Assembly: GCF_014705615.1 (NCBI RefSeq)
Contig: NZ_JACXJA010000001.1
Coordinates: 1 to 64,000, forward strand
DNA: 64,000 bases
Direction: 5' to 3'
Source of the DNA: Paenibacillus oceani
GTDB taxonomy: Bacteria; Bacillota; Bacilli; Paenibacillales; NBRC-103111
The notes under the pieces are model-generated. The model saw only the letters and a list, made by a program, of their open reading frames with translations. It searched no databases and was not told the origin of the DNA. Positions within the stretch are counted from its first letter, which is position 1, and each line of letters begins with the position of its first letter. A program made the translations under genes and the position numbers. Shown piece after piece: positions 46,596 through 55,138 of this stretch.

Positions 46596-47732
46596 ATGGC
46601 AGCAATTAAAGGTGTCAAAAAGTTACCAGTAAGTGTGAATTCTCGGCAGGCAGCTGAATTGTTTATGAAATTAGCCAATATTTCTTCAGAAATTGGTAGA
46701 CTAGATGAAAAGTTTAGACGTTCCATTTTAAAATCTGATTTAATTAATACATTAGCGTTAAAAGAATCTGTTCAGTCCACACGAATCGAAGGTACACAGG
46801 TTACTTTTACAGATATGATAGAACATAGCCACAAATCCGAACAAAAATCGGAGCATATTGAGGTGCTAAATTATCAAAGAGCACTTACTGTGGGTCAAGA
46901 GAGAATCCTAAATGGTTATCCACTTACAACCCGCCTCATTCTAGAACTACACACAACCTTAATGGATGGACCAGCAAGAGGTACCAACATTGCAAGCGGT
47001 GAATTTAGAAAAGTTCCAAATTGGATCGGACCCACAAAAAGGTTTGAAGATGCTGCTTATATTCCCGTACCCGCTAATGAAATAGAAGAATACATGAATA
47101 ATTGGGAACTTTTCGCAAATAAACATCCATATGGCGAAAAATTGGAAACCTCTCATTTACCTCAAGAAGCATTTATTTTAGATGAGGATACTCATCCTCT
47201 TCTAAAAGTAGCCATTCTGCACGCGCAATTCGAATCTATTCATCCATTTTTAGATGGCAATGGACGTTTAGGACGAATACTAATCGCACTATTTATGATG
47301 CAATCTAAACAAATATCTAGCCCTATATTCTTTGTCAGTGAAGAATTAGAAAAACAACGTTCAAGGTATTATCATTTATTAAATGAAACAAGAGGAGACA
47401 ATCCTAATTGGTTTAACTGGTTGAATTTCTTCTTAGATGCTTCAAAACGTATGGCCGATAAATTGAATATTTTGCTAGATAACGCTGAAGGATTAGCCTT
47501 AAATGGATTAAAAAAATGTGATACTCACAACCAAAAACAAATTTATTTATTGACTTTTAGATACCCTAACATAACTGCTAATCAAGTATCCGAACAGTTT
47601 AGAATTGCACCTTTAACTGCTAGGAGAATTTTAAATTCATTAAATGAACTGGGTCTAATCTTCAAAGACCCTGCTCAAAAAAGGAATATTGAGTATTTTA
47701 ACTATGATTTGTTAGATTTATTAGATCATTAA
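46596..47732 (+). CDS. Fic family protein (AMPylase-type) with winged helix
   Basis: 378 aa from ATG 46596 (SD AAGGGGA). The N-terminal Fic_N region includes the autoinhibitory helix SVQSTRIEGTQV ((S/T)xxxEG class II). The Fic motif HPFLDGNGRLGR (about residue 218) is complete, so nucleotidyl transfer from ATP is expected. The C-terminal ~70 residues form a winged HTH (NITANQVSEQFRIAPLTARRILNSLNELGLI). The gene is strikingly A+T-rich with AT-ending codons, unlike every neighbour, a strong sign of horizontal transfer. No antitoxin gene adjoins it; inhibition is in cis. Target unknown. Confidence 0.9.
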   Translation: MAAIKGVKKLPVSVNSRQAAELFMKLANISSEIGRLDEKFRRSILKSDLINTLALKESVQSTRIEGTQVTFTDMIEHSHKSEQKSEHIEVLNYQRALTVGQERILNGYPLTTRLILELHTTLMDGPARGTNIASGEFRKVPNWIGPTKRFEDAAYIPVPANEIEEYMNNWELFANKHPYGEKLETSHLPQEAFILDEDTHPLLKVAILHAQFESIHPFLDGNGRLGRILIALFMMQSKQISSPIFFVSEELEKQRSRYYHLLNETRGDNPNWFNWLNFFLDASKRMADKLNILLDNAEGLALNGLKKCDTHNQKQIYLLTFRYPNITANQVSEQFRIAPLTARRILNSLNELGLIFKDPAQKRNIEYFNYDLLDLLDH

Positions 47733-47846
47733 GAGAATAACTTATACGCGAACTCGCACTTACTAATGTTGTTTACTCCAATATGAAGTAGCTAAAGAGT
47801 ACTCACGAATACCCATCAACTTATACAGCACCAATTCCTAATAGTA

Positions 47847-47882
47847 AAGGCCAGATTCCTCAATCGAGGAATTCTGACCTTC
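47847..47882. terminator. inverted repeat after fic
   Basis: AAGGCCAGATTCCTC-AATC-GAGGAATTCTGACCTT forms a strong stem with few mismatches. T-runs are weak on both strands, so it may be a terminator for fic or an unrelated repeat. Confidence 0.5.
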
Positions 47883-47918
47883 GACTTCCTGTTGACTTCT
47901 ATCCCCCCTTGCATTACA

Positions 47919-47951
47919 CAAAAAGTACACCGCCACATGAACGATGTACTT
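47919..47951 (-). terminator. terminator of the organosulfur operon
   Basis: Minus strand AAGTACAT...GTGTACTT followed by TTTG, 24 nt after the sulfurtransferase stop. Confidence 0.6.
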
Positions 47952-47974
47952 CGAGTCACAACCTGTATATCTGC

Positions 47975-48835
47975 TTAAGCCTGGTCTTCGTCCCCCGTCG
48001 CAACCCGATTCTCCTCATAACTAATCCAATCGCTCCAGCTTCCCGCATACAGCTTCACATTCGTAAAGCCCGCTTCCTTCAGCGCCAGCACGTTCGGCGT
48101 CGCCGAGATGCCCGAGCCGCAGTAGACGATGATCTCGTCCGAGGCGCCGAGCTCTGCGAAGCGGTCGCGCAACTGCTGCGGGGACTTCCAGCTGCCGGCC
48201 TCGTTCAGCACGTCCTTCCAGAAATAGTTCACCGCGCCCGGTATATGCCCGGCGACCGGATCGAACGGCGCTTCCAAGCCCGCATACTGACGGGCGTCGC
48301 GCGAATCGACGAGCGCCGTACCGGTGCGGCGGCCTTCCGATGATGCACGCACCTCGTCCACACCCGCGAGCAGCTCCGGCCGCACGGCCGGCACGAATTC
48401 GCGGGGCTCGGGAGCCGGCTGCTCCCTCGTGACCAGCAGTCCTGCCGCCACCCAGGCGTCGTAGCCGCCGTCCAGCACATGGACGCGGTCCGCTCCCGCA
48501 TATTTCAGCACCCACCACAGCCGGGCCGCGGCCGGACCGTTGCCGTCTTCGTAGACGACGACCGTCGACGACTTCCCGATGCCCAGACCGCCAAGCGTCC
48601 GGGCCAGCCGCTCCGGCGCCGGCAGAGGGCTCCGGCCCCCGTGCTCTCTCGCGGGATCGGCCAGATCCGCTTTCAAATCGACGAACACCGCACCCGGAAG
48701 ATGTCCCCGCTCATAGGCGCTTCGCCCGTGAAGGGCATCCTTGGGCGAGAATCGAACGTCGGCGATGACGATTTCCTCTCCCGCTTCCAGACGGGCCTGT
48801 ACCCACTCCGCTTTTACAAGATTCGAACCCGGCAT
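47975..48835 (-). CDS. sulfurtransferase (two-domain rhodanese)
   Basis: 286 aa. ATG 48835 is chosen because GGAAGGAG is 8 nt upstream; ATG 48841 is too close. The inactive N-terminal rhodanese domain (IADVRFSPKDALHGRSAYERGHLPGAVFVDLKADL) and the active C-terminal domain are both complete; the catalytic Cys is in IIVYCGSGISAT (about residue 239). It is a thiosulfate/3-mercaptopyruvate sulfurtransferase. As last gene of a six-gene operon with a sulfonate-type transporter and flavin monooxygenase, it likely handles sulfur released from organosulfur compounds. Confidence 0.92.
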   Translation of the reverse strand: MPGSNLVKAEWVQARLEAGEEIVIADVRFSPKDALHGRSAYERGHLPGAVFVDLKADLADPAREHGGRSPLPAPERLARTLGGLGIGKSSTVVVYEDGNGPAAARLWWVLKYAGADRVHVLDGGYDAWVAAGLLVTREQPAPEPREFVPAVRPELLAGVDEVRASSEGRRTGTALVDSRDARQYAGLEAPFDPVAGHIPGAVNYFWKDVLNEAGSWKSPQQLRDRFAELGASDEIIVYCGSGISATPNVLALKEAGFTNVKLYAGSWSDWISYEENRVATGDEDQA

Positions 48836-48852
48836 CCTCATTGCTCCTTCCA

Positions 48853-49626
48853 TTAGATCACATATTCCAAATGCTCCTGCGTCTTCACATCGTGAATGAC
48901 CGCGTAAATATCGCTCTGAATCTTGAGCAGCTCGAGATCGTCGCGCTTGCGGGGGCGTCCGCCCGGAACGTGGAAAATCTTGCTGATCCGGCCGGGCCTC
49001 GGCGACAGCAGCACGACCCGGTCCCCTAGAAATACGGCCTCGGATACGTCGTGCGTAACGAACACGACCGTTTTTTTCTCCGCCTCCCAGATGTTCAGCA
49101 AGTCGTCCTGCAGCTGCAAGCGGGTCAAATGATCAACCGCCCCGAACGGTTCGTCCATCAGTAGCACCTCGGGATCGCCCGCAAGCGCCCTCGCGATGCC
49201 CGCCCGCTGCTTCATCCCCCCAGACAGATGATGCGGATATTTATGCTCGAACCCTTGGAGCCCGACCATATCCAAATATTTTTGGACCACCACTTTCCGC
49301 TCCGCTTTGGGAACGCCGCGAAGTTCGAGGCCCAGCTCGACGTTCCGGAACACCGTACGCCACGGATATAACGACGGGTCTTGGAACACGACCCCCCGCT
49401 CGACGCCCGGCCCTTGCAGCTTCTTGCCGCCGAAGCGCACCTCTCCCGACGACGGCAGCTGCAGCCCGGCCAATATTTCGAGAAGCGTGCTTTTGCCGCA
49501 GCCGCTCGGACCGAGAATGCTGAGAAATTCCCCGTCTTCGATCGTCAGGTCGATATTCGACAACGTTTCGGTCGGGACGGTCCCTCCGTACACTTTCGAC
49601 ACTGCGTTGATCGAGAATCCGGCCAT
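48853..49626 (-). CDS. aliphatic sulfonate/taurine-type ABC ATP-binding protein (SsuB-like)
   Basis: 257 aa from ATG 49626. Walker A GPSGCGKSTLLE, Q-loop VFQDPSLYPWRTVFRNVELGLELRG, signature HLSGGMKQRAGIARAL, Walker B VLLMDEPFGAVDHLTRLQLQ and VTHDVSEAVFLGDRV are characteristic of the nitrate/sulfonate/taurine (SsuB/TauB) group. It partners the permease and binding protein genes upstream in the operon. Substrate specificity (sulfonate, taurine or related) is inferred from neighbours. Confidence 0.92.
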   Translation of the reverse strand: MAGFSINAVSKVYGGTVPTETLSNIDLTIEDGEFLSILGPSGCGKSTLLEILAGLQLPSSGEVRFGGKKLQGPGVERGVVFQDPSLYPWRTVFRNVELGLELRGVPKAERKVVVQKYLDMVGLQGFEHKYPHHLSGGMKQRAGIARALAGDPEVLLMDEPFGAVDHLTRLQLQDDLLNIWEAEKKTVVFVTHDVSEAVFLGDRVVLLSPRPGRISKIFHVPGGRPRKRDDLELLKIQSDIYAVIHDVKTQEHLEYVI

Positions 49627-49651
49627 ACTTTCACCCCGCCTCCAGATCGTT

Positions 49652-50668
49652 TTACTTTTTAGGTATGAACCGCAAATCGACGATTTTATCCACGTCGTAC
49701 ACTTTGTCCTGGAAGCCCAGATCGACCTGGATCTGCTGCGTTTCAAGCAGCGATTTCGCATCGACGTTCGGATCGTTCTCCCACAGTACGTCCTCGCGCT
49801 TGAAGGCACTGTCCACCGCTTTCTCATCCACTTTGACATTTTGCAGGAAGTACGCCCGGTACTCGTCGAAATGGATTTTCGCATATTCCTGCGATTTGAA
49901 ATAGGCGCGAAGCAGCTTCTCGATCAGTTCCGGCTGCTTCTCGATGAAATCGTTGCGCGAGGCCAGCACGCCTGTATGGAAATTCGGCAGATAGTCCCAG
50001 CCTTTGGCGAGCAGCGTCCCTTGGCCGCTAATCTCCACCAGGGAGGCGAATGGCTCGTGGATGATCGTCGCATCGACCTGGCCTGTCAGCAGACTGGCGT
50101 AAGCCGCTTCCTGCGCGCCGTTGGCCACGTAGGCTACGTCGTTTTTGCTGAGCCCGTGTTTCTGGAGAATCGTCTGCGTGTAGACGTCCAGGCCGCTGCC
50201 GAACGTGCCGGCGCCGACTTTTTTTCCCTTCAAGTCCTCGACGCTATTAATACCGGGAGCCCCGATTAAGTAAAACGGTCCTTTCGTCCGGAACATCGAG
50301 GAGACGATTTTGATCGGGGCGCCCTTGCCCGCGGCGATGATGGCGGTCGTCGTCGGGACATCGGCGATATCGACATCTTTGCTCGTAAGCCCCTCTACAG
50401 CGTTTTTGGTCGTAATGAATTCGACGTCGAGGCCCTCTTCCTTAAAGAAACCCTTCTCCGCCCCGAACCGTACCGCCAGACCGCTGATGCCGCTAAGCGG
50501 GGAATAGCGGATTTTCTGCAGCTTTCCGTTGTCCGCAGATGCGGGAGCGGAAGCAGGCGAAGCCATCTCCCCGCCGTTCCCTTTGGCGGCGCTCCCGGCG
50601 CAGCCGGACAGCATCAGCGCGGCAGCTATACTTGCAAGCAGGACGCTCCTCCATTTGTGTTTGATCAT
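49652..50668 (-). CDS. SsuA/TauA-type ABC substrate-binding lipoprotein
   Basis: 338 aa with lipoprotein signal (LLASIAAALMLSGC, Cys at 22), a Ser/Ala/Pro-rich linker, and an NMT1/SsuA-like binding domain: RYSPLSGISGLAVRFGAEKGFFKEEGLDVEF, VDIADVPTTTAIIAAGKGAPIKIV, LKGKKVGAGTFGSGLD, GQVDATIIHEPFASLVE. The last part (about 240-338) is the helical lobe. It probably captures a sulfonate or similar organosulfur anion outside the membrane and delivers it to the adjacent permease. Confidence 0.9.
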   Translation of the reverse strand: MIKHKWRSVLLASIAAALMLSGCAGSAAKGNGGEMASPASAPASADNGKLQKIRYSPLSGISGLAVRFGAEKGFFKEEGLDVEFITTKNAVEGLTSKDVDIADVPTTTAIIAAGKGAPIKIVSSMFRTKGPFYLIGAPGINSVEDLKGKKVGAGTFGSGLDVYTQTILQKHGLSKNDVAYVANGAQEAAYASLLTGQVDATIIHEPFASLVEISGQGTLLAKGWDYLPNFHTGVLASRNDFIEKQPELIEKLLRAYFKSQEYAKIHFDEYRAYFLQNVKVDEKAVDSAFKREDVLWENDPNVDAKSLLETQQIQVDLGFQDKVYDVDKIVDLRFIPKK

Positions 50669-50704
50669 GGTTTTTTCTCCTTCTGATGGATCGGATGATT
50701 GTAA

Positions 50705-51484
50705 TTAGGAAGACTTCCATTTCAGCACGACTTTTTTCTCCAGCGTATCGATGAACGCGATAATCAGCACGGATACGACGGTGATGATCGTAATGATCGC
50801 AAACGCCTTGGCCGTATCATACACGGATGTTGCTTGTATGAGCAGGTTGCCCATCCCTTCCTTCGATGCGGTCATTTCCCCGAACAGCGCCCCTACGAGC
50901 CCCGTAGCCGCCGACAGCCTCAGCGAGACGAAGATCGTTGGAGCTGCAGAAGGCAAAATCACTTTCCAGATCGTCTGGAACTTCGTCGCTTCGAACACGC
51001 GGGCTACCTTCAGATGCTGCTCGGCGGTCTGCTTGATCCCGGTAATCGTATTAAAGGCGATCGTGAAAAAGCAGAACAAAAATACGATGGCGATCTTATT
51101 GGACAGCCCGATCCCGAGCCACAGCATCAGCAGCGGGATGATCGTCACTTTGGGGATGGCCAGCAGCGCGGATAGGTAAGGCCGGAAGAACGTTTCGGCA
51201 TTCGGTACGAGCACGAGAAACATCCCGGTCCCGATCCCGGCCAAGGCGGACAGCACGTACCCGGCGGCGAACTCCTGCAGCGTGACGAACAGATGACGAA
51301 ACAGCTCGCCTTTCGTAAATAAAGCGGCGATTTCCTGCACAACCCGGGTCGGCTCCGGCACATACAAGCTGCCGACGATTCCGGCCCGGACGATATATTC
51401 GATAAATCCCAGACCGAGCAGCAGGAGCGCGATCTGACCGATGATGATACCGCCTCTGTAACGGGCGGCTTTCCCGTTGCCCAT
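50705..51484 (-). CDS. SsuC/TauC-type ABC permease
   Basis: 259 aa with six membrane segments (about 10-30, 65-90, 100-125, 128-150, 190-215 and 225-248) and the BPD_transp_1 contact loop (EQHLKVARVFEATKFQTIWKVILPSAAPTIFVSLRLSAATGLVG) before segment five. This pattern is of the nitrate/sulfonate/taurine permeases. ATG follows GAGGGAA. Located between the flavin monooxygenase and binding-protein genes. Confidence 0.92.
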   Translation of the reverse strand: MGNGKAARYRGGIIIGQIALLLLGLGFIEYIVRAGIVGSLYVPEPTRVVQEIAALFTKGELFRHLFVTLQEFAAGYVLSALAGIGTGMFLVLVPNAETFFRPYLSALLAIPKVTIIPLLMLWLGIGLSNKIAIVFLFCFFTIAFNTITGIKQTAEQHLKVARVFEATKFQTIWKVILPSAAPTIFVSLRLSAATGLVGALFGEMTASKEGMGNLLIQATSVYDTAKAFAIITIITVVSVLIIAFIDTLEKKVVLKWKSS

Positions 51485-51532
51485 ACATTTCCCTCGTTTC
51501 TCCCGCTTCGTACGGTACGATAATCAGGCGGG

Positions 51533-52900
51533 TTATTCCGCGACTCCCTGCAGAGCAGCCTGCTTGGCAAACCGGTTGTCCGGACGCGTCAGGCCGAAAT
51601 GCTCCCGGAATGTGCTTCCCTCGTATTCGGTACGGAACAGTCCGCGGCGCTGCAGCTCCGGTACGACCAGATCCACGAACAAGTCGAGTCCTCCCGGCAT
51701 GTACGGAGGGCATATGTTAAATCCGTCGGCGGCCTCCTGAACGAACCACGTCTCGATCTGATCGGCGACTTCAGCCGGATTGCCCACCACAAGCAGATGG
51801 CCTCTCGCCGTCGCGGCAAAGTAATGGAACAGCTCGCGAACCGTGATGTCCTCGCGTCCGGAAGCGCTTTGCGCCAGGGCGATCAGACGCCGGGCCTTAT
51901 CGCCCGGGTGACTCGACTGCGACACATCCGGCAGCGGTCCGTCGAGCGGCAAACCGGTCAAATCGATGCCGAGACGCTGAGACAGCGGGGCCAGGTTATA
52001 ATCCGTGACGAGCAGGGCGCTCAACTCCTCGTATTTGGCGCGTGCCTCCTCGCTCGTGCAGCCGACCAGCGGCACCAGCCCGGGCAGGATCGACAGCTCC
52101 CCCGGTGTGCGGCCGTATTTGGCCAGCTTGCTTTTGATCCCGGCGTAGAAGGCCTTGGCTTCCTCCAACAAAATCTCGCCTGTGAAAATGGCGCTGGAAA
52201 ACCGGGCTCCCAGCTCCTGACTCCGCTCGGACGTGCCGGCGGATAGCAGCGGAATTTGCCCTTGCAGCGGCCTGGCTACGTTCAGCGGACCGGCTACCGA
52301 GAAATGTTCCCCGACATGGTTAAGCGCATGGACCTTGCTTTCGTCGACGAAGACGCCGCTTTTCTTATCCCGGATAAACGCCTCGTCCTCCCACGAATCC
52401 CAAAGCTCCTTCACGATCCCCACAAACTCGTTGGCATAATCGTAACGTTTGGCGTTGTCCCAATGCTTCTCGCGGCTGAAGTTCAGCGCCGCCCGGGTAT
52501 CCGCGCCGGTTACGACGTTCCAGGCGGTCCGCCCGCCGCTCAAATAATCGAGAGACGCGGTCATCCGGGCCACGTGGTACGGCTCCGCATAGGTCGTATT
52601 GACGGTTACGATCAGTCCGATTTTCTCCGTCACGGCTGCCAGATAGGAGAGCATCGTGAACGGCTCCAGCCGGATCATTTGCGAAGGAAACGTGTACTGC
52701 TCATCCGCGCTGGAGGCGAGCCGGTCGCCGAGGAAAAAGAAGTCGAACTTCGCCCGCTCCAGCTTGAGGGCGACCTGCTTGAGAAATTCGGGGTCGAAGG
52801 CTCCGCCTGCGACCGCCTCGGGCAGCCTCCAGCCTGCCGGATGGTAGCCGGTGGAGAACAGAAACAGGCCGAGATGCAGTTGTCGTTTGGATATGCTCAT
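51533..52900 (-). CDS. LLM-class flavin-dependent monooxygenase (NtaA/SnaA/DszA family)
   Basis: 455 aa, near the usual size. Luciferase-like TIM-barrel family with KRQLHLGLFLFSTGYHPAGWRLPEA at the N-terminus, FFLGDRLAS, VTVNTTYAEPYHVARMTASLDYLSGGRTAWNVVT, and GRTPGELSILPGLVPLVGCT. The NtaA/DszA/YtmO-like subgroup oxidises sulfur- or nitrogen-containing organics with reduced FMN supplied by a separate reductase; no flavin reductase is in this operon. The context suggests oxidation of an imported organosulfur compound. Confidence 0.92.
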   Translation of the reverse strand: MSISKRQLHLGLFLFSTGYHPAGWRLPEAVAGGAFDPEFLKQVALKLERAKFDFFFLGDRLASSADEQYTFPSQMIRLEPFTMLSYLAAVTEKIGLIVTVNTTYAEPYHVARMTASLDYLSGGRTAWNVVTGADTRAALNFSREKHWDNAKRYDYANEFVGIVKELWDSWEDEAFIRDKKSGVFVDESKVHALNHVGEHFSVAGPLNVARPLQGQIPLLSAGTSERSQELGARFSSAIFTGEILLEEAKAFYAGIKSKLAKYGRTPGELSILPGLVPLVGCTSEEARAKYEELSALLVTDYNLAPLSQRLGIDLTGLPLDGPLPDVSQSSHPGDKARRLIALAQSASGREDITVRELFHYFAATARGHLLVVGNPAEVADQIETWFVQEAADGFNICPPYMPGGLDLFVDLVVPELQRRGLFRTEYEGSTFREHFGLTRPDNRFAKQAALQGVAE

Positions 52901-52941
52901 GAGAGGTTCCTCCTAGGTTGGTATGCATGATGATCACAGGT

Positions 52942-53928
52942 TTAAATTATCAGACCGACTTTGCGGGAGATGGCGTCGATTTCGCTTAGCTCTTCCGGCG
53001 TCAGCCGCTGGTCCGCGTATTGGAGCGAATTCTGGATTTGCTCCGGCTTCGAAACGCCAAGAATCGCGGAGGACACGTAAGGATGACTGAGCACCCATGC
53101 CAGTGAAAATTGGGCCAGCGTCCAGCCCCGCTTCTCGGCCAGCGGTAAAATCGCTTCTACCAGGGCGTACGCGGGATTGGAATGCAGCAGCAGCTCCAGC
53201 CGCTTCTCGCCTGCCGCAAGCCTCGAGTCGGCCGGGGGCGCCTCGCCCTGACGGTATTTGCCGGTCAAGATCCCTCTTCCGAGCGGACTGTACGAGATGA
53301 TGGCGACCTTCTCGGATTCCGCAAACGGGACGAGCTCCCGCTCGATGCCGCGCGTGATGAGGCTGTACTCCGGCTGCACGCTCTCGAACCGGTTCCATCC
53401 GTGAACGGCGCTGATACCGTGAGCTTTGGCGAGCTGCCACGCCGCGTAGTTGGAGCAGCCGATATACCGGATCTTTCCCTGCTTGACGAGATCGTCCAGG
53501 GCGCCGAGTGTTTCTTCCAGCGGCGTTTCCTTATCGAAATGATGGACTTGATACAGATCGATATAGTCCGTTTGCAGCCTTCTCAAACTGTTGTCCAGCG
53601 CGCGGAACAGATGATACCGGCTCTGCCCCTCGTCGTTGACGCCGGTCCCTACTCGGGCATGGGCCTTGGTCGCCAGGACGACGCGGTCCCGCTTGCCTTT
53701 CAGCAGCTTGCCGAGGATCTCTTCCGATTGGCCGCTTTGGTTCGGGTCCCCGACATCCATTCCTTTGCCGTAAATATCCGCCGTATCCACGACGTTGATG
53801 CCGGCGTCCAGAGCATAGTCCAGCACCTCCGCGGACGTCTTCTCGTCGATCCATCGTCCGAACGCCATCGTGCCCAGACTGACTTCTGACACTTTCAGGC
53901 CGGTTCTTCCTAATTTGCGGTATAACAT
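52942..53928 (-). CDS. aldo/keto reductase (KCNAB/YhdN-like)
   Basis: 328 aa from ATG 53928, preceded by GGAGG; the frame stays open upstream through the leader but no SD or family similarity supports that. NADPH-dependent (beta/alpha)8 barrel: LYRKLGRTGLKVSEVSLGTMAFG, tetrad residues in GINVVDTADIYGKG, VLATKAHARVG and YIDLYQVHHFDKETPLEETL, cofactor region ISYSPLGRGILTGKY. First gene of the organosulfur operon; its carbonyl substrate could be an aldehyde released by the monooxygenase. This is inference from context. Confidence 0.9.
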   Translation of the reverse strand: MLYRKLGRTGLKVSEVSLGTMAFGRWIDEKTSAEVLDYALDAGINVVDTADIYGKGMDVGDPNQSGQSEEILGKLLKGKRDRVVLATKAHARVGTGVNDEGQSRYHLFRALDNSLRRLQTDYIDLYQVHHFDKETPLEETLGALDDLVKQGKIRYIGCSNYAAWQLAKAHGISAVHGWNRFESVQPEYSLITRGIERELVPFAESEKVAIISYSPLGRGILTGKYRQGEAPPADSRLAAGEKRLELLLHSNPAYALVEAILPLAEKRGWTLAQFSLAWVLSHPYVSSAILGVSKPEQIQNSLQYADQRLTPEELSEIDAISRKVGLII

Positions 53929-53970
53929 AGGGATGTACGCCTCCTTGGCAGATGAAATGGTTCGATTCGG

Positions 53971-54139
53971 GCTCGCTCCGCTGCGGGGAACCCGTGTGCA
54001 GGCAAGCCGGTGCTGCGCTTGCGGGTAAAAGAGATCAACTTCGCCACATGACGATCTCCCCGGCGCTAAGTATGTGCGTGCCAAAGTTCGTTCCACAGCG
54101 GAAAACCGTGTGCGGGGCAAGCCGGTCTTGCGGGCAAAA
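53971..54139 (-). repeat. imperfect direct repeat in the organosulfur operon leader
   Basis: Two related ~55-60 nt segments lie at 53971-54030 and 54087-54139. On the minus strand each reads CCGCAAG..., then ACCGGCTTGCC..GCACACGG and CCGC.G.GGAACGA-like sequence. The copies are separated by 56 nt. Both are within the transcribed leader before the aldo/keto reductase gene. No S-box or other known riboswitch core was found here. Confidence 0.55.
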
Positions 54140-54182
54140 GGTTGCGTCAGCTTCAGCTTCGCTGAAAACAAATCCTTCGTTG

Positions 54183-54247
54183 CTTTAACAAACAAGAACA
54201 GCCGGAAAGACGGCTTGTTTGGTTGCTTACAAGCGTCTCTCCGGCTG
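54183..54247 (-). terminator. leader attenuator hairpin of the organosulfur operon
   Basis: On the minus strand CAGCCGGAGAGAC pairs with GTCTTTCCGGCTG (one mismatch) and an inner GCTTGT pairs with ACAAGC around AAGCAACCAA. A T-rich stretch TTCTTGTTTGTT follows. It is placed about 50 nt after the promoter and 270 nt before the first gene, so it probably attenuates transcription. Confidence 0.6.
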
Positions 54248-54256
54248 TCCGGTCGA

Positions 54257-54322
54257 GGAATATTAATATTACTATTCCGATGTATTAAGTAGGATAATAA
54301 CATGAGACGAAACGGTTCGCAA
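54257..54322 (-). promoter_or_regulatory. organosulfur operon promoter with downstream palindrome
   Basis: Minus strand -35 TTGCGA (54317-54322), 17-nt spacer, -10 TATTAT (54294-54299). A 22-bp near-perfect palindrome with arms GGAATA/TATTCC (54257-54278) covers the initially transcribed region, a likely repressor site. Sulfur-starvation repressors of the CymR/Rrf2 kind bind AT-rich GGAAT-type sites, but the assignment is not secure. Confidence 0.55.
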
Positions 54323-54436
54323 TCGTTTTTTTATTTTTGTAGATGCGTCTGTCCGAGCAGAGCCGTGTTGCGGTTTCTCGTGAAGCGGCTCCAATTGTGC
54401 TACAATTTAGGGTAAACAGGCTTAATGGAGGAATTT

Positions 54437-55117
54437 ATGGCCGAGAAAGATGAATTGGTCCGATTCGGCGTTTCGATGCCGTCCGAATTAATCCAGCAGT
54501 TCGATCAGTACACAGCCGAGCAAGGCTATACAAACCGCTCCGAAGCGATTCGCGATCTGGTGCGCAGGGCGCTGCTGCAGCCGGGGCGTCTGCTGCCCGA
54601 GCAGATCGTCGCCGGAACGATCGTGATGGTGTACGATCATGACGTACGGGAGCTGCCGCTGCTGCTTATGGACCTCCAGCACCGGTTTCACCGGCAAATT
54701 ATATCGAACATGCACATCCATATGAATCGCGACCAGTGTCTCGAAATTATTGCGGTTCGCGGCCTCCTCGCCAAGCTGAGAGAGCTGCATGCGCAAATTC
54801 AGGTGCAGCGCGGCGTACTGTACTGCGAGCTGTCGGTTACTTATGTGGACGAGCAGGAGCCGGGCGACGGCGACCACTCCCACCACCATCACGACCATGA
54901 CCACGATCATGATCACGACCATCACGATCATCATCATCACCATCAGCATAACCACCATGATCACCATGCCCCTGAAAATCGCGATCATTCCGGGACGCCT
55001 TCCCCTGCAGGTGAACACGAGCATCCCCCGGCCAAGGCACATCCGAATCGTAACCGTCCGGCAGATCACCTCGAAAGATTTCATAGAAGTACGGATGCCA
55101 ATCGAGAGCGCTTATAA
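54437..55117 (+). CDS. nikR: nickel-responsive regulator NikR with His/Asp-rich tail
   Basis: 226 aa from ATG 54437 (SD GGAGG). The ribbon-helix-helix domain (VRFGVSMPSELIQQFDQY, YTNRSEAIRDLVRRAL) and ACT-like metal domain (GTIVMVYDHDVRELPLLLMDLQHRFH, NMHIHMNRDQCLEIIAVRG) are complete. The high-affinity nickel ligands match: His in HRFH, His-x-His in HIHM and Cys in QCLEI. A normal NikR ends near residue 140; here about 85 extra residues follow, first a dense His/Asp run (about 146-180), then a Pro/Glu/His-rich tail. It precedes a nikABCDE-like operon on the same strand. Confidence 0.93.
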   Translation: MAEKDELVRFGVSMPSELIQQFDQYTAEQGYTNRSEAIRDLVRRALLQPGRLLPEQIVAGTIVMVYDHDVRELPLLLMDLQHRFHRQIISNMHIHMNRDQCLEIIAVRGLLAKLRELHAQIQVQRGVLYCELSVTYVDEQEPGDGDHSHHHHDHDHDHDHDHHDHHHHHQHNHHDHHAPENRDHSGTPSPAGEHEHPPAKAHPNRNRPADHLERFHRSTDANRERL

Positions 55118-55138
55118 GTTCCCGCAAATGCCGCCTAA

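Noticed and set aside
45477-47732. Truncated endonuclease-like gene and fic as one defence system
   Set aside because: The first gene is broken and they differ in base composition and are separated by repeats and a pseudogene, so no functional unit is supported.
52942-54303. Aldo/keto reductase extended by 125 codons at the N-terminus
   Set aside because: The extension runs through the attenuator hairpin, lacks an SD and has no family similarity; ATG 53928 with GGAGG is convincing.
53971-54322. S-box (SAM) riboswitch upstream of the organosulfur operon
   Set aside because: Looked for because of the gene content, but none of the conserved SAM-I core segments is present.
54488-55084. Met/Val-rich hydrophobic frame opposite nikR
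   Set aside because: It is the complement of the His/Asp codons (CAT/GAT read as ATG/ATC), an artefact of the tail composition.
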